From Oceanospirillales bacterium (GTDB lineage Bacteria; Pseudomonadota; Gammaproteobacteria; Xanthomonadales; SZUA-36), in the NCBI GenBank assembly GCA_003232965.1, contig QIKG01000020.1, positions 1 through 6,768 on the forward strand: 6,768 bases of DNA. Reading direction: 5' to 3'. Both the position numbers and the translations under genes were made by a program. The notes beneath the pieces were generated by a model. That model worked only from the letters and a program-made list of their open reading frames with translations, ran no database searches and was not told where the DNA came from. Below, piece by piece: positions 5,964 through 6,768 of the stretch. The stretch's first letter is position 1. Every line of letters begins with the position of its first letter.

Positions 5964-5977
5964 AGTAACGGGGTACT
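5964..5977 (+). promoter_or_regulatory. pyrC ribosome binding site in a mini-hairpin loop
   Basis: The purine run GGGG (5970-5973) lies four bases before the pyrC ATG. It is in the loop between AGTA (5964-5967) and TACT (5974-5977), which can form a 4-bp stem directly against the start codon. The stem is short and would be weak, so it is noted as the likely ribosome binding site rather than as a proven switch. Confidence 0.4.
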
Positions 5978-6768
5978 ATGAAAACAATCACATTGACTCG
6001 CCCGGATGACTGGCATCTGCACCTGCGCGATAATGATGTGCTGTTATCTGTGGTAGCTGATACTGCCAGCCGTTTTGCGCGGGCCATCATTATGCCAAAT
6101 TTGAGCCCGCCCGTCACTACCACTGATCAGGCGCTGGCCTATCGGCAACGCATACTTCAGGCACTACCCAAGGGATTAGACTTCAATCCTTTAATGACGC
6201 TATACCTTACTGATAATACCAGCGCCGCGGAAATCATAAAAGCCGCAGAAACTAGTGGTATCTATGGGGTCAAATGGTATCCGGCCGGCGCCACCACCAA
6301 TGCGGCTTCGGGGGTTACTGATATTGGTCATTGTGAGGCTGTTCTTGAAGCCATGCAATTACACGACCTGCCATTATTGGTACATGCAGAAGTCACTGAT
6401 GCTGAAATTGATGTATTTGATCGTGAAGCCGTGTTTATTCAGCGGCATTTGCAAGCTGTTATCGAAAATTTTCCGCGCTTACGGGTAATATTTGAGCATA
6501 TAACCACGCTTGAGGCGGTGGAATTTGTGCAACAAGCACCGCCCCAGGTCGCCGCAACCATTACCGCACATCATTTATTACTTAACCGTAACCATCTGTT
6601 TAACGGCGGTTTACGCCCTCATCATTACTGTTTGCCGCTGCTTAAACGCGAACAACACCGCCAAGCCTTGGTTGCAGCCGCCACCAGCGGAAATCCCAAA
6701 TTCTTTTTGGGTACCGACAGCGCCCCGCACTCGCGCGATGCCAAGGAATCGGCCTGCGGCTGTGCCGG
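5978..6768 (+). CDS. pyrC: Dihydroorotase, class II, N-terminal part (cut by window edge)
   Basis: Dihydroorotase interconverts carbamoyl-aspartate and dihydroorotate in pyrimidine synthesis, in the cytoplasm, using two zinc ions. The 263 residues present correspond to roughly three quarters of the approximately 348-residue E. coli enzyme, and the frame is open to the edge. The metal ligands are all visible: His13 and His15 in DDWHLHLRD, the carboxylated lysine Lys99 in YGVKWYPAGATTN, His136 in LLVHAEV, His174 in FEHITT, and Asp247 in GTDSAPHS. Each lies three positions before its E. coli PyrC counterpart (16, 18, 102, 139, 177, 250). TRPDDWHLHLRD and GTDSAPH mark the monofunctional class II type. 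Trp100 replaces the Leu of the E. coli motif (VKLYPA). The ATG at 5978 follows a GGGG. The gene is divergent from oleA and has no functional link to olefin synthesis that I can see. Confidence 0.95.
   Translation, partial: MKTITLTRPDDWHLHLRDNDVLLSVVADTASRFARAIIMPNLSPPVTTTDQALAYRQRILQALPKGLDFNPLMTLYLTDNTSAAEIIKAAETSGIYGVKWYPAGATTNAASGVTDIGHCEAVLEAMQLHDLPLLVHAEVTDAEIDVFDREAVFIQRHLQAVIENFPRLRVIFEHITTLEAVEFVQQAPPQVAATITAHHLLLNRNHLFNGGLRPHHYCLPLLKREQHRQALVAAATSGNPKFFLGTDSAPHSRDAKESACGCA

Overview
The window looks like a chromosomal segment of a gammaproteobacterium. The clues are an Escherichia coli-type class II dihydroorotase (PyrC) and an OleA that, from memory, resembles the Xanthomonas enzyme closely. 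GC content is moderate in the main genes, and the genus cannot be named from the sequence alone. The centre is a complete oleABCD operon for long-chain olefin (head-to-head hydrocarbon) biosynthesis, on the minus strand from 5846 down to 1241. The start of pyrC is divergently placed on the plus strand and runs off the right edge.

Layout from left to right. Positions 1-176 hold no convincing gene but are packed with inverted repeats: a small hairpin at 25-40, a nested palindrome at 36-132 with perfect 14-bp arms, and a 16-bp stem at 146-181 that contains the stop codon of the next gene. Positions 177-902 (minus) encode a membrane-anchored SIMPL/DUF541 protein in clearly AT-richer DNA. Positions 903-1240 are non-coding and contain a 161-bp unit bounded by perfect 16-bp inverted repeats (1000-1160), which looks like a MITE-type element. 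Next come oleD, oleC, oleB and oleA, with overlaps or very short gaps between them. A 131-bp divergent intergenic region (5847-5977) separates oleA from pyrC.

How the genes work together. OleA joins two fatty acyl-CoA molecules into a 2-alkyl-3-ketoacid, OleD reduces the ketone, OleC closes the hydroxy acid to a beta-lactone using ATP, and OleB removes CO2 to leave a cis-alkene. All four proteins keep the catalytic motifs expected of active enzymes, so the pathway looks functional. The system itself is known. The less explained parts are the non-coding structured elements around the SIMPL gene, the promoter architecture between oleA and pyrC, and the translational coupling inside the operon.
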